From Craspedostauros australis (lineage: Eukaryota; Bacillariophyta; Bacillariophyceae; Mastogloiales; Achnanthaceae): a DNA stretch of 64,000 bases. The stretch lies in contig JAMXDE010000003.1 of NCBI GenBank assembly GCA_026770025.1, positions 1,054,001-1,118,000 on the forward strand, in the 5' to 3' direction. The position numbers were made by a program, and so were the translations under genes. Below are positions 20,630 through 31,600 of this stretch, piece by piece; positions within the stretch are counted from its first letter, which is position 1, and every line of letters starts with the position of its first letter. A model generated the notes under the pieces. The model was not told the DNA's origin and searched no databases. It saw nothing but the letters and a program-made list of their open reading frames with translations.

Positions 20630-21709
20630 ATGCCACCCCTCTCCGAAGCCTACGATCTGCCGACGATCACCATCAACCACAACCATGGTGGTGATGTGTC
20701 ATCCCCCACGAGCGTCAGAACAACCTCCTCCCACCCCAGCAACTACGACGACACCAACGGCGGAGATCTAGACGCCTTCACATTAGCCTTCACAACGCAG
20801 GGCACCGTGACATCATCATCATCTCCGCTGCAGCTGCGGCTCCCACCATCTTCGTCATCCTCCTCGTTCTCGTCTCCATCTCCAACATCGTCGTCGGGCT
20901 CATCGTCGTCCTCTTCCTCCAGGAGGCTCAGATTTGGCACGAATCCATTCAGCGCGTTTTGGCCAACCGGTGGAATGCGACGACGAACAAGCTCCACCAC
21001 CACCGTCGACTGGAACCAGGAGTGCGTCGAGACGCCAGCCTCCACCACATCGACGGCGGCCATGGACGCACCGCCCATCCCGACAGCCCTGTCCTTCTCC
21101 GCGACTCCACCAACCAAGTCAGTGCGCTTCAACACGCACTACTTCGTGCAGAACATCGACGCCCGCGATCCAGCCGAGCACACCAAGCGATGGTACGTCA
21201 AGGAGGAGTACGACGCCTTCAAGCGGGATGCCAGCCACGCTCTCTTCCTCTCCAAGAACCAACCGCACGCCATCGACAACGTCCAGTTCACCTTTCGTGG
21301 GTTGGAGGGACGCGACGAAGCCCTGTGGAGAGAACGACGCACGCGCCGCAAGCTCATCAACCAGCAGATCATCGCGGCGAGGCAGGGATTGGGGGAGATG
21401 CCCGACACGACCTCCATCTGCCAGCTCGCCAAGATGCAGCAGCTCGCCAAGATGGATGCCATCGACGCCATGCGGTACCAGCAGGAGCCCGCGCCTCCTC
21501 AGGTCCAAGCGCTGCAGCAGCTGTTTGTGCCACCGCAACAAACCGTTGACGAATGCTGGCTGGCCAACGCCATGAGCTCCGCCTCGCCACAACCCTTGCG
21601 TCAACCATGCGCACCGCAACGCGATCTCCTCAGCGACGAGCCGCTCTTGGACTTTTCCGATGATTGGCTCAAGGATGTCACCCATTCCGCCGCCCTCATC
21701 ACGCTGTAG
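20630..21709 (+). CDS. RGLE-family protein of unknown function, member 2 (359 aa)
   Basis: ATG 20630 lies in a good context (CAACCATGC). Residues 1-165 are Ser/Thr/Pro-rich with a poly-Ser tract. The core begins with KSVRFNTHYFVQNIDAR, then RWYVKEEYDAF, FTFRGLEGRDEALW and a basic helix with RRTRRKL. This is the same order and spacing type as the genes at 16421, 22035 and 36044. The C-terminal ~100 residues are Gln/Pro-rich and end in an acidic DFSDDWLKD stretch. It converges with the next gene (325 bp between stops). No known enzyme motif or membrane segment is visible; the function is unknown. Confidence 0.8.
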   Translation: MPPLSEAYDLPTITINHNHGGDVSSPTSVRTTSSHPSNYDDTNGGDLDAFTLAFTTQGTVTSSSSPLQLRLPPSSSSSSFSSPSPTSSSGSSSSSSSRRLRFGTNPFSAFWPTGGMRRRTSSTTTVDWNQECVETPASTTSTAAMDAPPIPTALSFSATPPTKSVRFNTHYFVQNIDARDPAEHTKRWYVKEEYDAFKRDASHALFLSKNQPHAIDNVQFTFRGLEGRDEALWRERRTRRKLINQQIIAARQGLGEMPDTTSICQLAKMQQLAKMDAIDAMRYQQEPAPPQVQALQQLFVPPQQTVDECWLANAMSSASPQPLRQPCAPQRDLLSDEPLLDFSDDWLKDVTHSAALITL

Positions 21710-22034
21710 GCAAATGCATTGCGACGATAGAGATTGCAAATAACACGATAATAGAGATGATGTAAACAACGCATGGAGAAAGAGTCCGTGTCCCAAAATG
21801 TGACGCGGTCAGACACCAATCGGAGTCGCCGAAACGTCGTTCGCGGCCGCGTCCATTGTAAATACGTCACGCTAGTCCCTTTTGAATCGATCATTCTATT
21901 CTGGCTGGCGTAGTCTTGTTCATTCAAAGTGTTGTGTATTTGTGCACTATTGCTATGTATGGCGGTAAAATATAATGTAACAGTATTCTAGAATACTATA
22001 CGGCAGAGCACTCAGCTCCACTCTCCTCTACTCT
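21710..22034. other. Convergent intergenic spacer
   Basis: This is the space between two stop codons of convergent genes. It would hold both 3' UTRs; no other signal was recognised. Confidence 0.5.
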
Positions 22035-22952
22035 CTATCTCGCCGCAAGAGCATCCCGCTGCCCCCGTTCTTGCGCTTGCCACATGGACTCCTTCGTGTA
22101 GTCTTGACAGATCCATCCCAACGCCTCGGCGCCATTGTGCCGTTCCCGCGCGATGAGCTGCCACAGCCCGTTGCGCAGCGCCGTCACGTCCCTGCGTTCC
22201 AACCCGCGCGCGCAGTGCATGGGATTGTCCTGCTGGATGCGCTGCATGTCCGCGTCGCTGCGGATGTACCCGTTCTGCTGCAGCTTGGCGATGTTGCGGT
22301 AGTAGCGGTTCGTGTGCTGGATCTCCAACAACACGCGCTGGTAGTCCATGGCCGTGTACCACAGCGTGTCGATCGGCACGTCGTTGTTCGGAATCAAGGC
22401 GACGGTGTCCTCGGCCGCGAACGTGACGCAGCGGGTTTGGCGGAACTGTTGCAAGGCGCGCTGTTGCTGTTCCAAGAAAGAAGCGCGGCGTTGTTGTTGT
22501 TGTTGTTGCGATGATGGAGTCGTGTCATGAGCGCCGAAGGTGGGTGATGAGTTGGAGCACGTGGATTGGTCCAAGACGCTGTCGGCGGCGGTGCTCGTGG
22601 TTGTGCTGCTGGTGCAGATGCTACCGTTGGATTTGACGACGTCGCATTGGAAGGAGACGCGGCGTTGGCGTTTGGGCGGTTCTTCCTGCTGACGTCTTCG
22701 TTGCTGGTTGCGATGGTGGTAAATGCTGCTGTTGCGGTACAATGATGCCACCTGCGTATCGTGCGTCTCATGCTCATTGAGCTGGTGCTCCAGGCTCTGT
22801 CTCTGGCTGTAGGTTGGCTGGCAGCTGGTACCGCCATTGAACGGGTCCTGCGTCATGACGAGGGAGTACTGCGATGGCGACATGATGGCTGGTCCGAACG
22901 GTCCTGGTTGCTGTTGCTGGTGCTGATGGTGCATTGTGGGTCCTTCAATCAT
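22035..22952 (-). CDS. RGLE-family protein of unknown function, member 3 (305 aa)
   Basis: ATG 22952 opens a 305-residue protein starting MIEGPTMHHQHQQQQPGPFG. The first half is Gln/His-rich and probably disordered. It has two V-x-F-type motifs, RRVSF near residue 94 and RCVTF near 173. The family core is VALIPNNDVPIDTLWYTAMD, then a helical stretch, then CARGLERRDVTALRNGLW and a C-terminal helix ending ALAAR. The linker between the WY motif and RGLE is longer than in the other members. Convergent with the gene at 20630. The function is unknown. Confidence 0.8.
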   Translation of the reverse strand: MIEGPTMHHQHQQQQPGPFGPAIMSPSQYSLVMTQDPFNGGTSCQPTYSQRQSLEHQLNEHETHDTQVASLYRNSSIYHHRNQQRRRQQEEPPKRQRRVSFQCDVVKSNGSICTSSTTTSTAADSVLDQSTCSNSSPTFGAHDTTPSSQQQQQQRRASFLEQQQRALQQFRQTRCVTFAAEDTVALIPNNDVPIDTLWYTAMDYQRVLLEIQHTNRYYRNIAKLQQNGYIRSDADMQRIQQDNPMHCARGLERRDVTALRNGLWQLIARERHNGAEALGWICQDYTKESMWQAQERGQRDALAAR

Positions 22953-24280
22953 GGCTTCAGTTCGATGGGCTGTCGTTGTTGTGGTTGCTGTGGTTGGCTT
23001 TTGCGTTTGGTCGCTGTTTGCGTTTTATGAGATCTGAGTGGAACACAGACAAGGGGTGGCTGGGGATTTTGTGGCTGGAACTTTGAGTGGCGGAATTGTG
23101 CTTGGCGGATTGCATCGCCACCAGCACCTGACGTTTCGGCTTCCGTTTGAAGTTGCTTGTTCCTCTATTTCGTGATCGGGACTCGTACTCTGGTGCGAAT
23201 TGGAACAGGGTCTGGGTGTTGGACAGCGCAACTGGAGTCGTTCCTGTTTTGCTCGTACGAGTTCTTGTGCCTTGTAAATTGTCCCTGGTCCTTGTACTTT
23301 GTGAGCGTGGCGAGGACAGAATTCGCGAGAAACAACACACACGTTTCTTCCTCTTTGTGGTTCAAGGTTCCGTTCACCTCGTGGTACCAAGTGTGAACGT
23401 TGCACATGTGCTGATACAGAGCCGTTAAATTCAGACAAATTGGCACCACATCAAACGCATCCATCCTGTTCGTTGACGCTCCTTGCACTGCCAGCACACC
23501 AACATCATAAGCATCGTGTCTGTAGAACGGGATGGGCCTATCCCCTGACGGTACTGTGACAGTCTGAAAACTACCTAGTTACTTAACGAAACGCAACTCA
23601 GACGTGACGTGGGGAGCCTCGATCTTGATGCAGTGCCGCAACCGCAGCCTCATTTAGCACGTTTCCTATTGTCCGTCATCATGTGGCAGTAACGGATACT
23701 CCACATCATTGTTAACAGCCTGAAGGGGAGCTTCTTGACACATTAGAGGGGTTCGAGTGGCCCCAGAACTTGGGTACTGGGACACGCCGGGCTGTCCGAA
23801 TTCCAGGGGGAGCCCCGCTATTGAAACTTGTCTGGACGCAATGGAGACAGCCACTTTCGTGGGGATTTAGGTCTTTGCAATGCCCATGTGACGTCACGAT
23901 TCGCTTTCTTCCTTCCCTGTTTCCCGCACTGTTTCGTCAAACTGTTTGTTTCCTCATGGTACCAACATGGTTTTTCGCATTTTTGCCCAATCTGAACCAA
24001 AATGATTGATTCGATTGTCCAGATCTCTCTCTTTTTGCGTCTCCTGTACGCGAATCATCGCATGATTCTTGTCTCTTCTTGTTTCTTTCTGTCAAAACAA
24101 TGCACACTGTTAAAAAATAAGGACGATAATGCCAAAACTTGAGTACTTTGATCTGTGGTCTATTCGCGTTGTTGGCAACGAAGAGGAGCGTTGGTTTCTT
24201 GTGTGGCAATCCATGCTCAACTCTCAACACAACTCATTCAGAAACTCGTTGACAACACTGCCAATTGACACTACCTCCTC

Positions 24281-24330
24281 CCTTCCTTCCTTCCTTCCTT
24301 CCTTCCTTCCTTCCTTCCTTCCTTCCTTCC
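24281..24330. repeat. (CCTT)n microsatellite
   Basis: A 50-bp uninterrupted run of the tetranucleotide CCTT, about 12 copies. No function is implied. Confidence 0.95.
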
Positions 24331-24640
24331 AACTCAACTTCATCTGCAGAGCAAGTATGTAGCTCATGTGGAAGTGAGATTGAGAGTGGAAGAAGAAGCA
24401 TGTCACGCCAAGAACCCAAGCCATGCCAACAAACAATCCCCAACAACAAATAGACTCCAACACAACAGTCTCCCACCCTCTCATACTCAGCCGTGCCAGA
24501 CTTGGCATTCAACAAACACCCATCCATCTATCCATCCCTGCCACGCCACGCCATGCCAATGTGCCTCTAGAGATAGATAGTATCAACACCTGGGGGATGC
24601 TCCATCCTGTCTCACATCACACCAAACAAAGACTGTCCCA

Positions 24641-24646
24641 GCTGTA
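24641..24646. repeat. Target-site duplication of element D (left)
   Basis: GCTGTA directly before the LTR start TGTTGG; the same six bases follow the other LTR at 32521-32526. This marks the insertion as intact at both ends. Confidence 0.85.
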
Positions 24647-25445
24647 TGTTGGCAAGTTCCGCTCACGGTAACCTACGATCGTGGAAGATGGTGTTGGTTG
24701 ATAGTCGTTCGTTTGCTATTTCATTACGTTGGCACTCCGATACTCTCGGTGTCCGTTCGTTCTCTTGCCCGATGCTCTCGGCGCTTCAATCTGTTTCGTA
24801 GATTCAGTCTCCGACTATGAGTCGGTACGCGAGATCCTCTCTCTCTCGTTCCTCTCTGTACTCTCTCTCTCTCTTTCTCTCAACATCGTGTGCTCATGCT
24901 ACACGATACTCCGTGTTCGATGCGTGCTCCGCATCCGACACTCCGTTCATTCAGTACTGGCTTCTACTCCATGAGTATTTACCATTTGAAGTTCACCTTC
25001 AGTATCCATGATCTTCATGGGTCATCGTATCTTCGCCTCCTGCTCTGACTTGGAGACAGCTGTCGACGTGGTGACATGTTGACATCCTGTTGACGTCAGT
25101 AGGCGTCCTTCTGCTCTCCAGATGTCACGTTCCATTGGTGATGCAGTAGTCTGTCAGATGATATCGTCATCTGAGGTTTAGTTGGGAAGTACCTCGAGAT
25201 TCTCTTGGTACCATTGATGCATGGACGGACGATCTTCTGATTCTTCCAGAAATCGTTATTTGCAAATTTCCTCCAGAAATCTTGCCCCTTTTTGTGTGTT
25301 CCATTTCCCCTGTAATTCTGACGAATCACAGTATACTATCGACACGAGTATAGTTATACCGTCCAAGTGCGTATGAGAGAATAACGGGTGAACGATGCAC
25401 ATATACACGTACTTCTTGACATATACTCACATGTACATCTCGACA
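24647..25445 (-). repeat. 3' LTR of element D (799 bp)
   Basis: On the element strand it reads TGTCGAG...CCAACA, so it has standard TG...CA ends. It holds a CT/GA-rich stretch near 24836-24887. It matches 31722-32520 with about four transitions. Confidence 0.92.
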
Positions 25446-25465
25446 CCCTTCCTGTGTGCATTCGG

Positions 25466-28400
25466 TCATTCGAATGTTCTCGATGTGTCAAGGTACGACT
25501 TCTCATGTTCACGTTGCAAGTCGGCCTTGATGTTCTTGGTGAATCCGTCGCTTGTGTTCTGCTCGGATTTGACGAAAATGATTTCGATGGTTTTGTTGAT
25601 TACCATGTTCCTCACGTAGTGATGGCGCACGTCGATGTGCCGCGATCGTTGGGATGTTGATGGGTTCTTGGCGATGAAGATCGCCCCGATGTTGTCCACG
25701 CGGACCTTGATCGGTGTCTTCACTGGGATGCCCACACTTTCGAGTAGCTGCACAACGAAGAAGATCTCCTTTGCCGCTTCGGAAAGGGCAACGTATTCTG
25801 CTTCGGATGAGCTGAGTGTGACGGCCTTCTGTGCCTTGGATCGCCAAAGGATTGGTACCTTGCACAGGTATAGGATGAATCCCCCTACGCTGATTCTTGT
25901 GTTCTTGTCTCCTGCATATTCGCTATCGCAGAAGAGTTCCATGTCCCAGCCGTCGTCATCTGGACGCGCTGGATGGATCTTCAATCCATAGTCCTTTGTA
26001 TCTATCACATACTTGATGATCCGATACATCTCCTTCATTGCGGCCTTGGTGGGCCCGATCAATACCTTGGAGAGTTCCCGCACAGGGTTCGCGATATCTG
26101 GTCGCGAGTGCTTGATGAGGAAGAGTAGCATACCGACGCCTCGGCGGTATTCGGCATGTTCTTCCGGTCCGACCTTCTGCAGTCCGTTATCTTCGGATGG
26201 TCGTACGATGATTTGACCCGGGGTTCCCGGTGTCCCATAACGTTGCATCTTCTCAACCTTGGCTCCGAACTCTTCGATGAGGTGTCGGATGAGATGTGGT
26301 TGACGCAGTGTCGCTCTAGTCTTGTCATGGTTCAATTCGATGTTGCAGCTGAGGTAGTCTCCGAGTCCGCGCTCGATTGTCACCTTGAATTTGCTGCCTT
26401 GGATGTCCTTCAGGAATGTCTCCAGTGCCTTGGAGTCTCCGCAACAGAAGCAATCGTCCACGTAGATGGCCACGATCATGCTTCCTTCGTTCGTCTTCCT
26501 GTAGAACAGGCACGGGTCTGCTGCGCTCTGTTCGAAGTTGATATTCTTGAGGGTCGATACCAACATCTTGAACCATTGCCTGGCGCTCTGCACAAGTCCG
26601 TAGATTGGCTTGTGTAGGGTCAGGGCTTCGTCTGGTTGATGATCCATCCCGTTGGGACAGTTCATGTAGATCTCCTCGTCGAGGTCTCCGTGTAGGAATG
26701 CCGTTACGACATCGACGAGTGCGCAGTCCATCTTCTTGATTAGCATAATCACCATCATGACCCGATAGGTCACGTCATGGATGACGGGTGAGTAATGCTC
26801 TTGAAAGTCTACTCCTGCGACTTGTGAATAGCCACATGCAACGAGCCGTGCTCGATGTGTGCCGTCACGCTTCAGCTTGAAGACCCATTTGCACTTGCAG
26901 CATCTGCGGCCGCGTGGGATGGCGTCTCGTTTGATCTTGCTATACACCTTGCGTGTATCCATGGAGTCGAACTCTTTCTTGATGGCTGCTCGATATCCCT
27001 TCCGATGGATAGGATCTGGGTGATTGAAGGCTCCGTCGAATGTTGTAGGTTCGATGTGCTTCTCTGGTTCCTTGTTCTCGTCTTGCATCGACAATCCGAT
27101 GTCGATCGCTGGTCTCTCGGTGATGATTGCATTCATTCCGTATAATCCAGTTGTGCTATGGTGAGTGATCTCGATCTCTTCATCTTCGTCTTCGATTTCT
27201 TCGTCATCTGTAGTTTCGTTGTTGGAATCGTCGATCATCTCGTCACTGAGTTCGTCACTCGCCTCACTGGATGATGGATCGCTCTCATAGCCTTCTTCCT
27301 TTCGACCTCGTTCGTTGAAGTCTGCGAGCTCACGCAGAGCTCTGGGAATATTCTTCCCTGCAGTTGACTTGGGATTAGCTTCTCCCTTCCTGCCTCGTGC
27401 TTCGTGACGTCGGATCCTCTCCTTTCTAGCTATGTCACGCTTGTTTGGTTTGCTTGGTGGAGATCTAGATGGTGTGTCATGTGTAGACCTCGCTGGTGTG
27501 TTCGGAGGAGTGACACCTGTCTCGTCATTGGCTTCGTCGCCGGAGGGTAGGATTTCGTCATCCTCATGATTGGATTCGTTCCGATCTTCCTCGTCATTCT
27601 GGATTAGTTGAGTCACTACTCCGTCGTCCTCATTATCCTCGTCATCACTGTCTGATAGGATGTAGTACCTGTTGCTGTCAGCGAAAGATACTCTCTTCGC
27701 TTCCGATGTTTGACGCGTTGCCGTCCTTGGCGTTGCTCCCTTCCGTCCAATGGTTGTGAAGCCGTCTGCGTCCGTTGTTCCTGTTTCGTTGGATATGTTC
27801 GGTGCTGGTGCCCAGCCACGGAACTGTCCGTATGATTGGTTGAGCCACTTGATGTCCCGTGAACAGATGAGTGACTTGGTCAATGGTCTGTACATGTTGT
27901 AGACCCCTGATGCATGTTGGTGTGCATATCCGATGAACACCATCTCTTCTCCTCTGTTCTTGAGTTTGGCGGTAATCCCGCCGTAGGTAGTCTTCACAAC
28001 ACCCACCTCTCCAAATGTGCGGAGCGCGTCCGCATATGGTGGATCGTTGCCGAAGAATTGTCGATGTGGTGACTCCTTCTGGTTCTTCGCTACGGTGATG
28101 TTGGCGATGGCGGTGGCAGTGCTAGCAGCTGCTGCCCACAGGCCATGCCTATACTCTTCGTCGAGCTGTGCTCCGTTGAGCATGGAGCGAATCTTGGTGT
28201 AGAGGTACGCGAACTTGCGTTCCACTCTTCCATTTTGTTGCGGCGTGTTCGATGCCGTATATTCGAATTTCACGTTGAGTCCTGCATCGATGAGAATATC
28301 CTCCGTGGATTTGTTCTCTCCGCTGTTGTCACCTCGGAAGATGATCTGTTGGTCACCAGTCTGTGACTTGATCGTCTGGATGAATCGTTTGATGTATCCT

Positions 28401-28618
28401 GGTTGATCACTCTTGTTCTTGAGAAAGAAACTCCAGCAGTGATCCGTGCAGTCGTCCACGATCAGGGTCCAGTAGCGTTTATCTCCGAAGCTTATGTGTT
28501 TAGTGTAACTAATGTCAATGAAGAACCGTTCGCCGCGGCGAGTAGCTCTTGGAATAGTTGCCTTCGGAATATTCTTCACTCTTGCGTTCGCGACCGCGCA
28601 GTCACGACACACCGGCAT
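25466..28618 (-). CDS. Element D pol: integrase, reverse transcriptase, RNase H
   Basis: 1050 codons from the first ATG after an in-frame TGA; the frame is shared with the upstream gag ORF. Order: the CRDC half of the integrase zinc finger at residues 4-7; integrase catalytic D35 (FIDISYTK), D97 (RGDNSGE) and E133 (NGRVERKF), a D-D35-E spacing; an acidic linker of ~200 residues; reverse transcriptase beginning at KCKWVFKLKRDG, with YVDD near residue 716; RNase H with CDSEYAGD, SSSEAEYVAL and VRVDNIGA. All catalytic motifs look intact. The stop (25466-25468) is 20 bp from the LTR. If the TGA is not read through, pol is probably not made from this copy. Confidence 0.92.
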   Translation of the reverse strand: MPVCRDCAVANARVKNIPKATIPRATRRGERFFIDISYTKHISFGDKRYWTLIVDDCTDHCWSFFLKNKSDQPGYIKRFIQTIKSQTGDQQIIFRGDNSGENKSTEDILIDAGLNVKFEYTASNTPQQNGRVERKFAYLYTKIRSMLNGAQLDEEYRHGLWAAAASTATAIANITVAKNQKESPHRQFFGNDPPYADALRTFGEVGVVKTTYGGITAKLKNRGEEMVFIGYAHQHASGVYNMYRPLTKSLICSRDIKWLNQSYGQFRGWAPAPNISNETGTTDADGFTTIGRKGATPRTATRQTSEAKRVSFADSNRYYILSDSDDEDNEDDGVVTQLIQNDEEDRNESNHEDDEILPSGDEANDETGVTPPNTPARSTHDTPSRSPPSKPNKRDIARKERIRRHEARGRKGEANPKSTAGKNIPRALRELADFNERGRKEEGYESDPSSSEASDELSDEMIDDSNNETTDDEEIEDEDEEIEITHHSTTGLYGMNAIITERPAIDIGLSMQDENKEPEKHIEPTTFDGAFNHPDPIHRKGYRAAIKKEFDSMDTRKVYSKIKRDAIPRGRRCCKCKWVFKLKRDGTHRARLVACGYSQVAGVDFQEHYSPVIHDVTYRVMMVIMLIKKMDCALVDVVTAFLHGDLDEEIYMNCPNGMDHQPDEALTLHKPIYGLVQSARQWFKMLVSTLKNINFEQSAADPCLFYRKTNEGSMIVAIYVDDCFCCGDSKALETFLKDIQGSKFKVTIERGLGDYLSCNIELNHDKTRATLRQPHLIRHLIEEFGAKVEKMQRYGTPGTPGQIIVRPSEDNGLQKVGPEEHAEYRRGVGMLLFLIKHSRPDIANPVRELSKVLIGPTKAAMKEMYRIIKYVIDTKDYGLKIHPARPDDDGWDMELFCDSEYAGDKNTRISVGGFILYLCKVPILWRSKAQKAVTLSSSEAEYVALSEAAKEIFFVVQLLESVGIPVKTPIKVRVDNIGAIFIAKNPSTSQRSRHIDVRHHYVRNMVINKTIEIIFVKSEQNTSDGFTKNIKADLQREHEKSYLDTSRTFE

Positions 28619-28633
28619 CTCGCCGATGATTTT

Positions 28634-31600
28634 TCATCCGTACTGAGCGGCCGTCCGCTTCATGGTCTCGAGTGGCGCGTGGCCGAGCATTCGGTGCAGG
28701 TTCACCGCGCTGATCTCCTTGGATGGATTCTTGACGATAGCTTTACAAGCTTTGTCATCGTCTGTTGGCATGATGGGATGCATCTGCACTCCCGTGATGA
28801 ATCCGTTGGATGTGGGGAAGACTCGGTCGAATACGATCTTCATTCCGGATCCGTTGATGATGTCCATCAGAATGCCGTTGTTACCAAGCTGGTAATCGTT
28901 GTACAGAGCCTTGTTCGTGGAGAAAAGGTTCACCGCCATTTTCGGTGTGTACTTCACGTCATCGAGCCGGATGATGTGGCCAGTGTTGTTTCGCTGCTTG
29001 ACTTTCAAGCGAATGGATCCCATCTTGGGAGAATCCAGCTTCGTGCTGTCTCCCACTTGGACGAATGACTTGATGTGCCGCACGTTGAATAGAGCGGCGT
29101 CCGAGTTGACGATGTGACACGAAGCTCCGCTGTCGGCGAGCCAGGTGTCCTTGTTGACCTTGTCCTTGTACTTGGTGCTCAGCTCGTGGAGTTGCTCCAC
29201 AGCTGCCGCAGCTATCTCGTCGTTGAAGCTGCCGTCATCATCGTCTTCGTGGACTCCATCTTCGTTGTATGGAGGATGATGATCTCCGTCATCCATGTCA
29301 TCGGGTAATTGCGCGTAGTCCGATGGAATCGTACTGTTCCGATGAGATCCTGTGGCTGGATCGTATGGATGGACCCGTGGTCGTTCGCGTAAGAGTACGC
29401 GCATATATCCTCCAAGGATGTAATGAAGATCCGTCTCTGGGATTGTCTCTGTCTCGGCTGCTTCCAGTATGCGATTGATCACAACCGAATTGGTCAGAAT
29501 CTCTTCAATCGATCTGAAGTTCTCGGATAGGATGGATCCCATCATGTTGACCCATATCGGTCTGAGTACTCCTCGTTCGATTCCTGGGAATAGGCTCACT
29601 CCTGCTTCCATCACTGCATCGAAGATGAGTTGCTTCTGGATCACCAATGCTGTTTCTGTTGCATATGGGATGGTGTCATGACGATGGAGGTAGTTGGACC
29701 TGTTGGGATCCTCGATTGGTGGGAAGTCAATATTCCCTGGGTATACGACACGCTCGTTTGGATTGAAGCTGTCGTCTGGATGATTGCCGTCCTCGGATTC
29801 ATCGCTGTCATCCTCGTCGAAGATGCCCGATCTGTTGTTCCCCGCCGCTGGAGGAGGAGGCGCCGCGCCGCGGTCCGCCTCATCGTCTTCATCTGCGCCG
29901 TCCTCGTCGGCATCGTCGTCGTCGTCGTCATCGCTCATGGCCTCTTCGATGTCGCTATCGTTGGCCTCGTCCATCTCAGCTTCGTCGCCGTATGAACCGA
30001 TCAGGTCGTGCGCGTTGAAGCAGCATTCGTAGCTCACTTCGCGTCTTGGATCCACCTCGTGGATGATGGGCTCCTCGCTGAGCCACTCCGGAACGATCTC
30101 ATCGTCCTGTACTTCGTCGTCACTTCCGACGTACTCGAAGTTATCGAAGAAGGAGTCTTCGATGTAGTCGTCGGACACCAACATGCAGAGCGGCATGTCC
30201 TTCGCAGAGAGTACCATCTCGTGCCCGCTCTTGTCGTGTCCTTGCGTTGCTGTGTTGGCCTGTTCGTCGGCCTTCTTCTTTTCGTTGAACTTCTTCTTTC
30301 GGCACTCCGCCTCACGATGTCCGAAGATGCCGCAGTAGTTGCACTTGCCCTTGAAGCCGCTTCCCTTGTTGCGCTTTCCGTTCATCTTGTTGTTGTTGTT
30401 GTTGTTTTTCTTGTTGTTCGGTTTCTTGCGTTCTGGGCAATCGGCGGATCTATGGCCATACACGCCACAGTTGTGACAAGTACCCTTGAAGTTGCCGGTG
30501 CTTGTGAAGCCGGTGTCGTTGCTCTTCGTGTTGCTGTCTTGGAAGTCGTCGACGTATGCTTTGCCTCCTCTGTGGGTGGCGTATGCAGTACGGAGTACTC
30601 CTCTGATCGCGTTGATGGTAACCAGTTCCGGATTGAACGTGAGTTGGTGTTGGAAGTTCACGACGTGGGTTTTGTATTCCACGCTCACCGTGCTGAGAAT
30701 CTGCATGATCATTTCCTCGTCCGTGATCTCGTACTTGACATCGTGGAGACGCGATCGTAGACTCTCAAGTTGCGTGATGTAAATATCGGGGTCCGTGTCT
30801 CTCTTCATCTTTTCGTTGTTGAATTGGCGCTTGAGTTTGATCTTCGTCACCGCATCGGATGGTCGGAATTTCTCCGTGAGAACGTTCCACGCTGCGTGTG
30901 CGTCTCCTTCAGGATAGTCGTCGGAGATGCATTGGTTGATGTACTGGATGGCCTGCTTGCCTTTTCCTTTCTCTGCATCCATCATGAGGATCAGATCGCT
31001 GAAGCAGTCGCATCCCAGCTCGTAGATCTCCTCCATCGCTTCCTTGTCTTCATCGGCGGCTGCCGCGATCTCGCTCACTGTTGGCACTTTGGTCTTGCCC
31101 AACATCACGTCTCTCGTCTTCTGTGCACGAGCGTATGCCTTCGCTTGGGACTCCCATGCGCTGTAGTCTTCCTGTTCACCGCTGAACATCGGCGCCTTGA
31201 TGCGTCGCTTGTTCACGTTGGCTGATGTCGCCATGTTGGTTCGTTGTTTCGTCGTTGGTGCGCTCGCGCCCTTGGTTTCCGTTTGTTTCTGTGTTGTCGA
31301 TTCTTCAATTTTCGCCTGTTGTTGCGCGGAGATTGTTTTCGTCACAAATTCTCCTCCTGGTGGTGTCTCACTTTTCCCACCCTGTTTGGCTGTGCGAATG
31401 CTCTTCGTCACACCAGTCTCCTCTTGCTTGATCGCCTTGAGAATCCTCTTCTCCTTACGATGTAGTCTTGCAGACCGTTCTTCTTCGGTCTCGTCGATCG
31501 CGCTTGCGTCTGCGCTTGATAGGACAGTAGCCGCGGCTGCTTCCTTCTCTTGTCGTGGTGGAGTCTCACTCGCACCTTCTTCTCTCTTGATAGCCGGATT

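Larger units (their letters stand above)
22953..24646. other. Intergenic, no supported gene
   Basis: Short frames only. It contains the (CCTT)n microsatellite at 24281-24330 and ends at the insertion site of element D. No RNA gene was identified. Confidence 0.5.

Noticed and set aside
23740..23790. GGTTCGAGTGG, resembling a tRNA B box
   Set aside because: No matching A box or cloverleaf arms could be found at the right spacing.
24729..24974. 81-codon frame repeated exactly at 31804-32049
   Set aside because: It lies inside the two LTRs of element D; the repetition is explained by the LTRs, not by a gene.
30008..30760. 250-codon plus-strand frame opposite element D gag
   Set aside because: Antisense to gag with intact zinc knuckles; Val/Leu-rich composition is the usual mirror of Asp/Lys/Asn codons.
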